Shown here in pieces: positions 50,243-58,776 of a stretch of DNA of 64,000 nt. The stretch's first letter is position 1. Each line of letters begins with the position of its first letter. The stretch comes from Martelella sp. NC20 (GTDB lineage Bacteria; Pseudomonadota; Alphaproteobacteria; Rhizobiales; Rhizobiaceae). The stretch lies in assembly GCF_013459645.1 (NCBI RefSeq), contig NZ_CP054861.1, forward strand, positions 726,501 to 790,500, in the 5' to 3' direction. The notes under the pieces are model-generated. The model saw only the letters and a list, made by a program, of their open reading frames with translations, did not search any database and had not been told where the DNA came from. Both the position numbers and the translations under genes were made by a program.

Positions 50243-51466
50243 CTATCCGGGCAGGCGACGCTGGCCGATGAGATCGGAAAAGCGCGAATTCGCCCGGCTG
50301 GACAGTGCCATCGCACCGGCACCGAAGGGAATGGATTCGGCCGAATGGCGGGCAACAGCAAGGCGCGGCATGATGCGTTGCGGATCGTCCGTTTCGAGAA
50401 CGACGGAATCCGGCAGCGGCTCGACCCGGCTGACGAGCTCGCGCAGGTAGCCGACCGGCATGAAGCCACCGACGGCAATGCCATCCGGCCGGACGGTATT
50501 CTCGAGGAAATTGACGATCAGCCGCAGACGTTCGGCCGAACTGTCGAACCAGTCGTCAAGAACATCCGGCGTCTCGGCCAGCACGCGCTCGATGATCTCT
50601 TCGTAGACGCCCTGCGGCTCGTCGAGGTCGAGTTGCTCGCGCAGGCCCGAGACCGAGAAGATCCGGTTCAGCGGTTCGTCCTTGTACATCACGTAGCCGA
50701 TCTCGCCGGCATAGCGCCAGAGTTCCAGGTTGAGCTGGCGATGATTGACCACGGTCGCACCCAGGCTGAGTCCGACCATGATGTAGACCATCCGCGCCTC
50801 AAGCGGCGCGGCAAGGGCCTCGGCGATTGCCGCCGACTGCGGATTGTTGAGGATATAGGCCGGCAGGCCGAGCGCCGCCTCCAACTCGTCACACAGGGAT
50901 TGCGCGGAATAGGCCTCCCAGAAGGACTGGAACCACTCGGCGTCCATCCATGCGAACCGCCTCGGTAGTGAGGCGTGCATGCCCGGTGATGCGACCGGCA
51001 GCGGGCCGGAGACGCTGAGCGCCCAGATATCCCTTTCCGCGTGCCGGTCGATAAATGCGCGCAGGTGGGAAATCACTTCACCCACATATTCCCGTGGTTC
51101 GAAGGCGCCGATGGCAATATTGAGCTGATCGATGACGGTGTAGTCGAGGTCAACGAGGCAGAGGGTGATCGAGTTCCAGCGCATCTGCATGCCGATGGCG
51201 TAACCGCGTTCGGGGACGATATGCAGCGTCGTCTGGGGCTTGCCCTTCGCATTCACCTGCAGGCGGTCACCCTCGCGGATCAGCCCCATGGCGATCAGTT
51301 CCTGGCCAATGCTCGTCACCGTCTGCAATGAAAACGGCATGTGGGCGCCAATCTCGGTCCGCGAAACCCCTCCGGCCTCACGGATGGCCTCGAAAACCGC
51401 CGCGAGATTGCGATTGCGGGCTTCATTGGTGTTCATCGCGCTCACCGGCGCCGTCGGGGCCTTCAT
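50243..51466 (-). CDS. ROK family transcriptional repressor
   Basis: The protein has about 407 residues: an N-terminal winged helix (EAGGVSRTEIGAHMPFSLQT, then SIGQELIAMGLIREGDR) and a C-terminal ROK sugar-kinase-like domain with MVYIMVGLSLGATVVNH and YAGEIGYVMY. It resembles NagC/XylR-type repressors, which sense a sugar or sugar phosphate. The ATG at 51466 or another at 51436 is plausible; the long frame to 51814 is not family sequence. It is co-directional with the ABC operon and the palindromes lie between them. No ROK kinase activity is implied. Confidence 0.87.
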   Translation of the reverse strand: MKAPTAPVSAMNTNEARNRNLAAVFEAIREAGGVSRTEIGAHMPFSLQTVTSIGQELIAMGLIREGDRLQVNAKGKPQTTLHIVPERGYAIGMQMRWNSITLCLVDLDYTVIDQLNIAIGAFEPREYVGEVISHLRAFIDRHAERDIWALSVSGPLPVASPGMHASLPRRFAWMDAEWFQSFWEAYSAQSLCDELEAALGLPAYILNNPQSAAIAEALAAPLEARMVYIMVGLSLGATVVNHRQLNLELWRYAGEIGYVMYKDEPLNRIFSVSGLREQLDLDEPQGVYEEIIERVLAETPDVLDDWFDSSAERLRLIVNFLENTVRPDGIAVGGFMPVGYLRELVSRVEPLPDSVVLETDDPQRIMPRLAVARHSAESIPFGAGAMALSSRANSRFSDLIGQRRLPG

Positions 51467-51773
51467 GCCAGAATTCCTCTCACGCGGAAAATCGGTCTCA
51501 CCGACGGAGATGCCTGCCGGCCACTCATCCCGTATCGTCTTGGGGTGCTGCCTCTGCTTTCGCTGAATATCAGGTTTCTTTCGCTGCGCGACACTATTTT
51601 GGCCTTCAAAAGGTGAAGTGCTCCGGCAGCACTCAGAATGAAGCCGGTCAGAATTCGGTAGTCCTCTTAGACGTTGTGTAATTTCATCGCCTTCATTGGT
51701 GCAATGGCGGGTGGCCATGTGTGTGGCAAGGCGGCGTTTGGCGATTTCGCCGGATGAAAGAACAGACAACCAC
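51467..51773. other. Intergenic region (307 bases)
   Basis: It lies upstream of the ROK gene and downstream of the TetR gene. I see no gene in it; the promoter of the ROK gene must be here. Confidence 0.4.
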
Positions 51774-52457
51774 CTATCCGGCTTGGTCGCGGCAGCTTCC
51801 GGCAAAACTGTCACTGGGATTTTCGTCTTCAGATCGGCAGGAGTTCAGTGCGCCTAAAGGTTTGAACATCTGCCCGATCACGAGATTGCCTGCCGCTTCG
51901 GCTTCGCGGAGCGATGGAAGTTCGCCGGTCAAAAGTGCCGTCATCAGTCGATGCCCGCACGTCGCACCATAAAGCATGCCGGCAATCAGATCCGAAGGAA
52001 TATCGTATTGCCGCCTCCCTGCCGGAATCTTGTCGATCGTCGCGATCAGCGCGTTGCGGCTTCGCACAAGCCCCATTTCGTGGAATGTTATCGCGAGATC
52101 CTCGATACCAATGCTTTCGCTGATCGCCAGGCGACACAGGTTAATGTGACGTTCAGAAAGCACATGCGCTATCACATCCCTGACGCGCGCGCTCAACTCC
52201 TCGACCGGGTCTGCTTTTTTCGAATCAAACGAGACATCCGACCAGACAAAGGAGGACGCCACGAGTTCCCGCAACAGCTCCTGCTTGTCATTGAACAGGA
52301 CGTAAAGCGTCTTCTTGGCCATGCCGGTGGCATTGGCAATGTCGATCATCCGCACCTTCTCGTAGCCACTTTCGGCGAACAGGCGTTCCGCCGCCTGAAA
52401 CACCATTTCCCTGCGTTCTTCCGCCGGCATCGCCGGCGGTCTTCCGAGACGCGCCAT
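51774..52457 (-). CDS. TetR family transcriptional regulator
   Basis: The 227-residue protein has an N-terminal helix-turn-helix (AERLFAESGYEKVRMIDIAN then ATGMAKKTLYVLFNDKQEL) and a larger C-terminal domain of the AcrR-like type, GHRLMTALLTGELPSL near the end. The start is at 52457, and a perfect 18-base palindrome lies 18 bases upstream. The divergent gene is a TRAP solute-binding protein, so the regulator probably controls uptake of its ligand and itself. The ligand is unknown. Confidence 0.9.
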   Translation of the reverse strand: MARLGRPPAMPAEERREMVFQAAERLFAESGYEKVRMIDIANATGMAKKTLYVLFNDKQELLRELVASSFVWSDVSFDSKKADPVEELSARVRDVIAHVLSERHINLCRLAISESIGIEDLAITFHEMGLVRSRNALIATIDKIPAGRRQYDIPSDLIAGMLYGATCGHRLMTALLTGELPSLREAEAAGNLVIGQMFKPLGALNSCRSEDENPSDSFAGSCRDQAG

Positions 52458-52474
52458 GAAGACCTCTTGACTTT

Positions 52475-52492
52475 AGAAACCAATTGGTTTCT
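52475..52492. promoter_or_regulatory. TetR operator, perfect palindrome
   Basis: AGAAACCAATTGGTTTCT is a perfect 18-bp palindrome in the divergent region between the TetR gene and the TRAP binding protein gene. It is the likely binding site for the TetR protein. Confidence 0.8.
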
Positions 52493-52602
52493 TAATTCGA
52501 TCAGGTTCGGATGTTGAGCCAGGAGGAACAAAAACTCAATACGCCGCCCGGCCAGAGCGGAGCGTTGACCAGCATAAATCATTTTCATTCATGGAGGAGA
52601 GA

Positions 52603-53616
52603 ATGAAAAACACCTTCACCGCGGCGTTTGCCGTGGCGATGGCGCTTGTCCCATTGCGGGCGAGCGCCGAGCCGACCAGCCTGATCTTCAACAACTTCCT
52701 GCCGCCTTTCGAAGCCACGCAAGCGGTTGCGGTACGCGATTTCGCCAACCGCATCGAGGCGGAAAGCAACGGCGATATTACCGTAACGATACCCGATACC
52801 ACGCTGGCGCCGATCAATCGCCAGTATGAAGCGGTCGTCGGGGGCATTGCCGACATGGCGTTGCTGCCGATCAACGAAATCCCGCAATATGTGACATTCG
52901 GCAATATAGCCGAGTTGCCCTACAACGCGCCCAGTGCCGAAGCGGCATCGGTGGCGCTTTGGGAAACCTACAGAAAGCATCTCGAAGCCTATGACGAGTT
53001 CAAGGGGCTGGTTCTTCTTTCTGCCCATGTTCTTCCCGGCAGGCAGTTCCTGTCGCTGAAAGCGCCGCTCGACACCCCCGAAGCCTTCGTCGGCAAACGC
53101 ATCTGGGTACCGAACGGCCCCATGGTCGATACAGTCGAGGCTCTTGGGGCGATTCCTTCGATCACGAATTTCCCGGATCTCTTCGAGAATGTCACGAAAG
53201 GCATGGTCGACGCACTGGTCATCACGCCAGATTCAGCGGCATCAGGACGGATTCTCGACGCGATCTCTCATCAGACGGTCGTTCCCGGCGGCATTGGATC
53301 AGTCTCGATCGCCGTCGTTATCAGCGCGGCGCGCTGGGCAGAACTCAGCGATGACCAACGGATGGCAATCAGACGTGCCGCGGAGGGGCTCCCGCAACGC
53401 ACCGGCGCGGCCCTGGATGCACGTGAAGTCGAAACGGCCGGAGCGCCGTCCGACCATATCGTGAGCATCAACGCTCCCGCCGCCCTGCTGGCGAAACTGG
53501 CCCCGATCCTCGACACTCAGATCAAGGACTGGATCGCCAGATCCCGCAAAAACGGCCTCGCCGATCCGCAGGCCGTGCTGGAAAGCTACCGAAGCGTATT
53601 GGCCCGGTTCGACTGA
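52603..53616 (+). CDS. TRAP transporter solute-binding protein (DctP-like), orphan
   Basis: The protein has 337 residues. MKNTFTAAFAVAMALVPLRA, then SAEPTS, is a signal peptide. The rest fits the DctP family: FANRIEAESNGDITVTIPD and GGIADMALLPINEIPQYVTF, then FVGKRIWVPNGPM. It binds an organic acid in the periplasm. The ATG at 52603 has a GGAGGAGAG RBS; an ATG at 52591 would start 12 bases earlier, inside the RBS region. No DctQ or DctM gene follows; the next gene is an FAD monooxygenase. It may use a permease encoded elsewhere, possibly one whose 3' end is at the left edge of the window. Confidence 0.9.
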   Translation: MKNTFTAAFAVAMALVPLRASAEPTSLIFNNFLPPFEATQAVAVRDFANRIEAESNGDITVTIPDTTLAPINRQYEAVVGGIADMALLPINEIPQYVTFGNIAELPYNAPSAEAASVALWETYRKHLEAYDEFKGLVLLSAHVLPGRQFLSLKAPLDTPEAFVGKRIWVPNGPMVDTVEALGAIPSITNFPDLFENVTKGMVDALVITPDSAASGRILDAISHQTVVPGGIGSVSIAVVISAARWAELSDDQRMAIRRAAEGLPQRTGAALDAREVETAGAPSDHIVSINAPAALLAKLAPILDTQIKDWIARSRKNGLADPQAVLESYRSVLARFD

Positions 53617-53686
53617 CCCGCTCGCGATAAACCAGGGTTCAGTGACAGTGAGCCCTGCCCGCAAACTTTTAGAAAGGGAAAATTTC

Positions 53687-54832
53687 ATGCAATCAGGCAA
53701 GGTCATCATAATCGGAGGCGGCATTGGCGGCCTTTCCGCCGCCATCGCACTGAACAACAAAGGGTTTTCGGTCGAGGTTCTCGAACGCAGCTCCGGCCTG
53801 CACTCCTCGGTTTTCGGGGTCGGCATCATCCAGCCCAACAACGCGTTGCGCGCACTCGATATGATCGGCTGCGCCGATGCCTGTATCGAAGCCGGATATT
53901 CGACCCGTGCCTGGGGCATGCAACTCGACGCGGCGGGTCATGAAACCCGACAGATGCCGGGCGCTGTCGCCGAGAACTCGCACCTGCCCCCGATGAACGG
54001 TCTCACCCGCCCAAAACTTCACGAAATTCTGACGCGCAAGGCCGTCGAATCCGGCGCCAGCATCCGCTACGGGACACGTTATCGATCGCTTCAACCCAAT
54101 GAAAACGGCGTCGTTGTGCACCTCGAAGATGGAACCAGTCTCGATGCCGACATTGTCGTCGGTGCCGACGGAACCTATTCACAAACGAGAAAATACGTTT
54201 TTGATCAAGACATTGGCCCTGTCTACAACGGTCAATCGGCCTTTCGCATGAATATACCCCGCACGGTGCCCGGCTTCGGCGAAATCGATCGGATCATTCT
54301 GCAGCACGCGCCCCACGGCATGGCGGGTTACGTGCCCATCGGCCCGGATCTCGCCTATATGTTCCTGAACTCGTCCTGGCCGGCGGGAACGCGGCTCGAG
54401 GAGCACGAACTCGCGCCGGCGCTGAGGGAGCGCCTTCAGGGCTTCGGCGGTCTCACCGGTTATGTGCGCGACAATTTCGTTCATGACGGCAATGAGATCG
54501 TCTTTCGGCCGATCGAGTGGATGATCGTGCCGCCGCCGTGGCACAAGGATCGCATCGTCCTGATCGGAGACGCGGCGCATGCATTTCTGCCCCATCTGGG
54601 ACAGGGAGCGGCGCAGGCTATCGAGGACGGCATCGTTCTGGCTGAATGCCTGGCCGAAGACGCCACCTGCGAACAGGCCTTCAAGCGCTATATCGACCGT
54701 CGCTACGAACGCTGCCGAATGGTGATTCAAGGTTGCGTCGACATCGGCGAATGGGAGAAGGGCCATCTTCCGGACTTCGACAACATTGCGACGACCCAGA
54801 GGATCATGGAGACACTGCTCGCACCGATCTGA
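53687..54832 (+). CDS. FAD-dependent aromatic monooxygenase (salicylate/3-hydroxybenzoate hydroxylase-like)
   Basis: This single-component flavoprotein hydroxylase has 381 residues. The FAD motifs are complete: VIIIGGGIGGLSAAIALNNK at the N-terminus, then the DG motif VVGADGTYSQTRKYVF, then the GD motif IVLIGDAAHAFLPHLGQGAA. It oxidises an aromatic acid or phenol using NAD(P)H and oxygen. The ATG at 53687 is behind an AAGGG-type RBS; the longer frame to 53642 is unlikely. It follows the TRAP binding protein by 70 bases and may share its regulation. It could produce a dihydroxybenzoate such as gentisate, which would link to the operon at 11855-15738, but the assignment is open. Confidence 0.87.
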   Translation: MQSGKVIIIGGGIGGLSAAIALNNKGFSVEVLERSSGLHSSVFGVGIIQPNNALRALDMIGCADACIEAGYSTRAWGMQLDAAGHETRQMPGAVAENSHLPPMNGLTRPKLHEILTRKAVESGASIRYGTRYRSLQPNENGVVVHLEDGTSLDADIVVGADGTYSQTRKYVFDQDIGPVYNGQSAFRMNIPRTVPGFGEIDRIILQHAPHGMAGYVPIGPDLAYMFLNSSWPAGTRLEEHELAPALRERLQGFGGLTGYVRDNFVHDGNEIVFRPIEWMIVPPPWHKDRIVLIGDAAHAFLPHLGQGAAQAIEDGIVLAECLAEDATCEQAFKRYIDRRYERCRMVIQGCVDIGEWEKGHLPDFDNIATTQRIMETLLAPI

Positions 54833-55214
54833 CGGGCTCGCCACAGCTCGTCCGCGTCATGCGTGCCAATGGTCTCGCTGACAAGGCATATCTTGAACCG
54901 AATCGTCCGGCGCGGTTGCGGCACCGGACCGACAAGGCGACAGCGGATGGAACGGTGACGAATGAGCCGGATGCTTGTCGAAAATTCAGCGGTGGCTCGA
55001 AGCGCACCGAAACCATCTCCGCGCGATGGTCTGGCGGCACTGGCCACCAGACACGCACGATCCGGAAGGAATCAGTTCCCAGCAAAGCAGGCTGGCTCAC
55101 GGCATTCCAATGCGTGAGCCGGCCTGCAACCAGGTATCGGTTCCGAAGCATTCCTGTGCTTCGCTTCAAAGACAAATTCCGGAATTCTGACCCACAGTCG
55201 TTCGGACAAAAAAA
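54833..55214. other. Intergenic region without recognised gene (382 bases)
   Basis: No reading frame in this stretch has a family signature. It separates the monooxygenase gene from the convergent RidA operon. Confidence 0.45.
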
Positions 55215-55634
55215 CTAGGCGTTTGCATCAACAACAGCGACAAAGTCGCACTGGATCAGCATGCCGCTGCCCAGTTCGGAGTGAAGAGCATGGCGCGCCG
55301 GCCGGTTGCCCGGTTCGGGAAACATGGCCTCCCAATGGCGGTTGACCACATGGCGATCGCCGCGATCCCTCATCCACAATGTCATCTTGATGATGTCGGC
55401 CGTCGTTGCGCCTGCCGCTTCGACGATATCGCGGACATGGCCAAACATCAGTTCGCACTGCCGGTCGAGACCGTCCGCGGTCCGTCCTGTTTCCGGATCG
55501 AGCCCGTGGATACCGCCGGAATAGACTATGTTACCGATCCTGCAGGCGACCGGCACCGGGTTTTTATGCGCAAAACCGTCGATATAGACACTTCGTCTGC
55601 TGCGGAAAGCGATTTCGCCTTTTTCGATTGCCAT
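55215..55634 (-). CDS. RidA family (YjgF/UK114) protein
   Basis: The protein has 139 residues. KNPVPVACRIGNIVYSGGI, then AAGATTADIIKMTLWMRD, and the late ARHALHSELGSGMLIQCDFV fit the RidA family, whose archetype hydrolyses enamine or imine intermediates released by PLP enzymes. Catabolic variants act on aminoacrylate-like or aromatic intermediates. The conserved Arg of the archetype is present in the RPARHAL stretch. The ATG at 55634 has a GGAGG RBS. It is the last gene of a five-gene minus-strand operon, and likely removes a reactive intermediate of that pathway. Confidence 0.87.
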   Translation of the reverse strand: MAIEKGEIAFRSRRSVYIDGFAHKNPVPVACRIGNIVYSGGIHGLDPETGRTADGLDRQCELMFGHVRDIVEAAGATTADIIKMTLWMRDRGDRHVVNRHWEAMFPEPGNRPARHALHSELGSGMLIQCDFVAVVDANA

Positions 55635-55672
55635 CCTCGAACCTCCTTTTCTTGTCACGCACCGACTTTCCG

Positions 55673-56539
55673 CTAGAACGCCGCGGCAATTTCGGACGTC
55701 GACACAACCCGGTTTTCGATGTGCCCCAGGCCATCGATCGACAGATGCATGACATCGCCCGGCTTCAGAAAAATGTTCATTGCCGCCCCGACACCCGCCG
55801 GCGTTCCGGTCGCCAGGATGTCGCCCGGCATCAGGGTCATGACCGTCGAGAGGTATGCGATCTGGTCGTAGATATCGTAGATCATGTCGGCGGTGCTGGA
55901 GCGTTGACGCTCCTCACCGTTGACCGTCAGTCTCATCTCGAGTTGCAGTGGGTCCGCGATCTCGTCATCCGTCGTCAGCCATGGCCCCACCGGTCCGTGG
56001 GTGTCGAAGGATTTGCCGAGCGTGAAGGTCGGCGAGCGATGCTGCCAGTCGCGCGCGGAGACGTCGTTGACGATCAGGTAACCGGCAATGACGCCGCGCG
56101 CTTCCTCGCGGTTCACATGGCGGCAGCGCTTTCCGATCACGACGCCAAGCTCGATTTCGTAGTCGACCTTCTCCGAGACGTCAGGCTTTTCCACCGGATC
56201 ATAGGGGCCGTTGAGACAGGAAACCTGCTTGTTGAACCAGAACTGGCTCGTGGGAATGGGAATTCCGGCCGCCCGCGCTTCTTCGGCGTGTTTGCGATAG
56301 TTCATCCCGATCGCCAGGAACTTCTGGGGATCGTTGACCGGCGTTTCCAGATGAACCGCGCCAAGCGGCAAGGCGGGCTCGGTTGCGGCCTCCAGTGCTG
56401 GACGCAGATGCGGCAGATCGCCGATCAGCTGGCTCATCGACGAGCCGACGCCCGGTACGGACGAAAGATCGATGATCGTGTCGCCAACGACCTTGCCGAT
56501 CGAGGTTTTTCCGGAATGGGTAAAGCGCGCGAGTTTCAT
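55673..56539 (-). CDS. FAH family hydrolase/isomerase
   Basis: The 288-residue protein belongs to the fumarylacetoacetate hydrolase family. Metal-binding residues Glu128 and Glu130 (DYEIELGVVIGKR) and Asp159 (IVNDVSARD) are present, with AIGMNYRKHAEEARAAG and MPGDILATGTPAGVG as typical surroundings. It could be a 2-oxo-hept-3-ene-1,7-dioate isomerase or an acylpyruvate hydrolase. The neighbouring HpaI- and HpaH-like genes favour a meta-cleavage product, but the operon itself also contains a dienelactone-hydrolase-like gene. It is different from the FAH protein at 12625. Confidence 0.86.
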   Translation of the reverse strand: MKLARFTHSGKTSIGKVVGDTIIDLSSVPGVGSSMSQLIGDLPHLRPALEAATEPALPLGAVHLETPVNDPQKFLAIGMNYRKHAEEARAAGIPIPTSQFWFNKQVSCLNGPYDPVEKPDVSEKVDYEIELGVVIGKRCRHVNREEARGVIAGYLIVNDVSARDWQHRSPTFTLGKSFDTHGPVGPWLTTDDEIADPLQLEMRLTVNGEERQRSSTADMIYDIYDQIAYLSTVMTLMPGDILATGTPAGVGAAMNIFLKPGDVMHLSIDGLGHIENRVVSTSEIAAAF

Positions 56540-56578
56540 AAATGGTCTTTCTTCATGTTCTTTGGTTGGCAGCGGTCG

Positions 56579-56971
56579 TCAATGCGGCTTGCGGGCAAGA
56601 GTCAGTTGCGACAGCAGAACTCGCCAGCGACCGGAGCGGAGTCGGAAAACGACGGTCTGGAAGCCATCAAGCGCCACCTCGCCGCCTGTCTGCGGCGAGC
56701 GCACATGATTGGTTGTCGTACCTGTGGTGATCGCAAGATCGCCTTCAATGCGGATATCCAGCGACCCGCGTTCGATAGCGATAAATCCGCCCATCCGGTC
56801 GACATGGGCGATCAGAGCCGCCTTGCCATGCACCATCGCCGTCGAGTGGACATGAACAAGGTCGTCTTCCAGTATCGCATCCAGCGCCGCCGGATCGGCA
56901 GAGATCAGAGCCGCTTGCCGTTCCTCTTCGGCGGCGCTGACCGCCGCCAGTTCCGTATCCCGATTGGTCAT
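56579..56971 (-). CDS. NTF2-like (DUF4440-type) protein
   Basis: The protein has 130 residues with an NTF2 fold: AAEEERQAALISADPAALDA, LVHVHSTAMVHGKAALIAHV and a late FRLRSGRWRVLLSQLTLAR. This fits the DUF4440-like family of small ligand-binding or isomerising proteins. It lies between the FAH and SDR genes, 39 and 27 bases apart, in the same direction. The role in the operon is unknown; an isomerase acting on an unstable ring-cleavage product is possible. Confidence 0.78.
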   Translation of the reverse strand: MTNRDTELAAVSAAEEERQAALISADPAALDAILEDDLVHVHSTAMVHGKAALIAHVDRMGGFIAIERGSLDIRIEGDLAITTGTTTNHVRSPQTGGEVALDGFQTVVFRLRSGRWRVLLSQLTLARKPH

Positions 56972-56998
56972 ATGTTCCTCCCGACCGTGCTCATTGCC

Positions 56999-57781
56999 TC
57001 AAACCAGCCCCTCATAGGTGCCGCCGTCGAGTTGCAGGTTCTGACCTGAAATGTAACTGGCCTGAGCGCTGCAAAGATATGCGCAGGCATCGCCGAACTC
57101 CTCGGGCCGGCCCAACCTTCCGGCCTTTATCGATAGTTCGGTCCGACGGCGGGCTTCGTCCCAGTCAATGCCCTCCTTCTCCATCCGGCGACGGATCATG
57201 AATTCCTGTCTCGGCGTGTCGATGCGTTCGGGCAGAAGATTGTTGATCGTCACATTGTCAGCGACAACCTCGCCGCTGATCGCCTTGGAAAGGGCCGTCA
57301 GGGCGGCGCGCGCGGATGTGGAAAGACCCATCATGTAATGCGGCGTCTTCACCATGGCCGATGTGATATTCACGATCCGCCCGAAGCCGCGCGCGCGCAT
57401 GCCCGGAATATAGGCCCTGATCAGAAGCGCCGCCGGTATGAAATTGGCCCCCATCGCGCCCAGCAGAGCGGCTTCGTCCCAGTTCTCAAGCGCGCCAGGC
57501 GGTGGCCCCGCATTGTTGGTCACCAAGATATCGACATCCGGACAGGCCTTTAGGATCGCATCGCGGCCGGTTTCGGCTGTCATGTCGGCGGCAATGAAAT
57601 TGACATCCGAAGCTGGATTTTCAGACATTACCTCGGCCACCGTCTTCCTGAGCTTGGCCTCGTCCCGCCCGTTGAGAAATACCTTGACGCCTTCCCGGCT
57701 GAGCGCGCGAGCGCATGCCAGACCGAGCCCTTGCGACGAGCCGAGAACAAGAGCCCTCCTGCCTCTGATGCCAAGATCCAT
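56999..57781 (-). CDS. SDR family protein with altered active site
   Basis: The protein (260 residues) has the SDR nucleotide motif GSSQGLGLACARALSREG and NNAG in LVTNNAGPPPG. The expected Tyr and Lys are replaced by Ser and Arg in GLSTSARAALTALSK, the usual layout of a known bacterial clade of SDRs lacking YxxxK. The C-terminal GQNLQLDGGTYEGLV is normal. Either it uses other residues or it is not a standard dehydrogenase. It is the second gene of the operon, between the dienelactone-hydrolase-like and NTF2-like genes. Confidence 0.85.
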   Translation of the reverse strand: MDLGIRGRRALVLGSSQGLGLACARALSREGVKVFLNGRDEAKLRKTVAEVMSENPASDVNFIAADMTAETGRDAILKACPDVDILVTNNAGPPPGALENWDEAALLGAMGANFIPAALLIRAYIPGMRARGFGRIVNITSAMVKTPHYMMGLSTSARAALTALSKAISGEVVADNVTINNLLPERIDTPRQEFMIRRRMEKEGIDWDEARRRTELSIKAGRLGRPEEFGDACAYLCSAQASYISGQNLQLDGGTYEGLV

Positions 57782-57862
57782 GTCTGCTCCCTGATCCTTT
57801 TAAAATGCTTCCGTTTGTCGTTTGATCCGCTTTGCCGTTCCGCCTGTCCCTAAAGAACACGG

Positions 57863-58579
57863 CTAAAGCATCGCCGCGAAAAAAGCCGTCATTGCCTGGA
57901 AAGAACGCCGGTCGGCATGCGCATCATAGGCGGCAAAAGGTGGCGTTGCGGGGGTATCAGGCTCGCTGAAGGCATGCCTGACACCGCCATAAAGATCGGT
58001 TTCCCAAACGATTCCGGCCGCGCTCATAGCGTTTTCGATACGCATGCGGTCTTCGGATTTTGCGAGCGGATCATCGGCGCCGGTCGCGATCAGGATGCCG
58101 GTTCCGGCCACCGCTCTCGACCAGTCGTCGGCGACCATGTCGAGGCCGCCATGCAGGCTGACACCCGCCGCGATCCTGCCGCCCATTCGGACATATTCGA
58201 GAACCGATGCTCCGCCGAAGCAGTAGCCCGCCGCACCGATGCGCGTGGCATCGGTTTCCGGTTGTCCGGCGAGTGCCGCGCAGGCGGCGTCAATGCGTGA
58301 AAACCAGTAGTCGCGGTCGCCGGCATATCGTCCAAGCAGCGGCCCGAATTCATCCGGCCCTTTCGGCTGCTTGCGCTCCCCCCAGAGGTCGACGGCAAAA
58401 ACGGCATATCCGAGAGCGGCGATCCGGCGCGACGAGGAAACGACATGATCGTCCAGACCGTGCGCGCCATGGACGACGAGCACACCGGGGTGCCTTTTGC
58501 GCGACGCGGGTTCCGGCGCGCACAACCAGCCAGTCACTGTTTCTTCGCCGCCGCCGTAAACACAGTCCCGCTCGATCAC
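57863..58579 (-). CDS. Dienelactone hydrolase family protein
   Basis: The protein has 238 residues with an alpha/beta-hydrolase fold. The nucleophile Cys is in AGYCFGGASVLEY, the acid in ATGADDPLAKSED and the His in GVRHAFSEPD, a complete Cys-Asp-His triad typical of dienelactone hydrolases. HGAHGLDDHVVSSSRRIAAL precedes it. It hydrolyses a lactone, such as a dienelactone from chlorocatechol or related ring-cleavage. It is the first gene of a minus-strand operon running to RidA at 55215. Confidence 0.87.
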   Translation of the reverse strand: MIERDCVYGGGEETVTGWLCAPEPASRKRHPGVLVVHGAHGLDDHVVSSSRRIAALGYAVFAVDLWGERKQPKGPDEFGPLLGRYAGDRDYWFSRIDAACAALAGQPETDATRIGAAGYCFGGASVLEYVRMGGRIAAGVSLHGGLDMVADDWSRAVAGTGILIATGADDPLAKSEDRMRIENAMSAAGIVWETDLYGGVRHAFSEPDTPATPPFAAYDAHADRRSFQAMTAFFAAML

Positions 58580-58776
58580 GCAAACCTCCCATTGCCTGGT
58601 CCGGCCTTTTTCGCCCGTTCCTCAGCAAGGAGTTTTCAGCACCGCCGCGCGGGCCGCAAGCGAGACGGCTTGTTTTGTTCATATGGCGAAAAAAGCCAAG
58701 GCAGAGCCTTTAAGAACAAAGCCGCCATCCGTATGGCGGACAGCGGCTTGGCAAAAACGACGGTTGAAGTCCGCCT

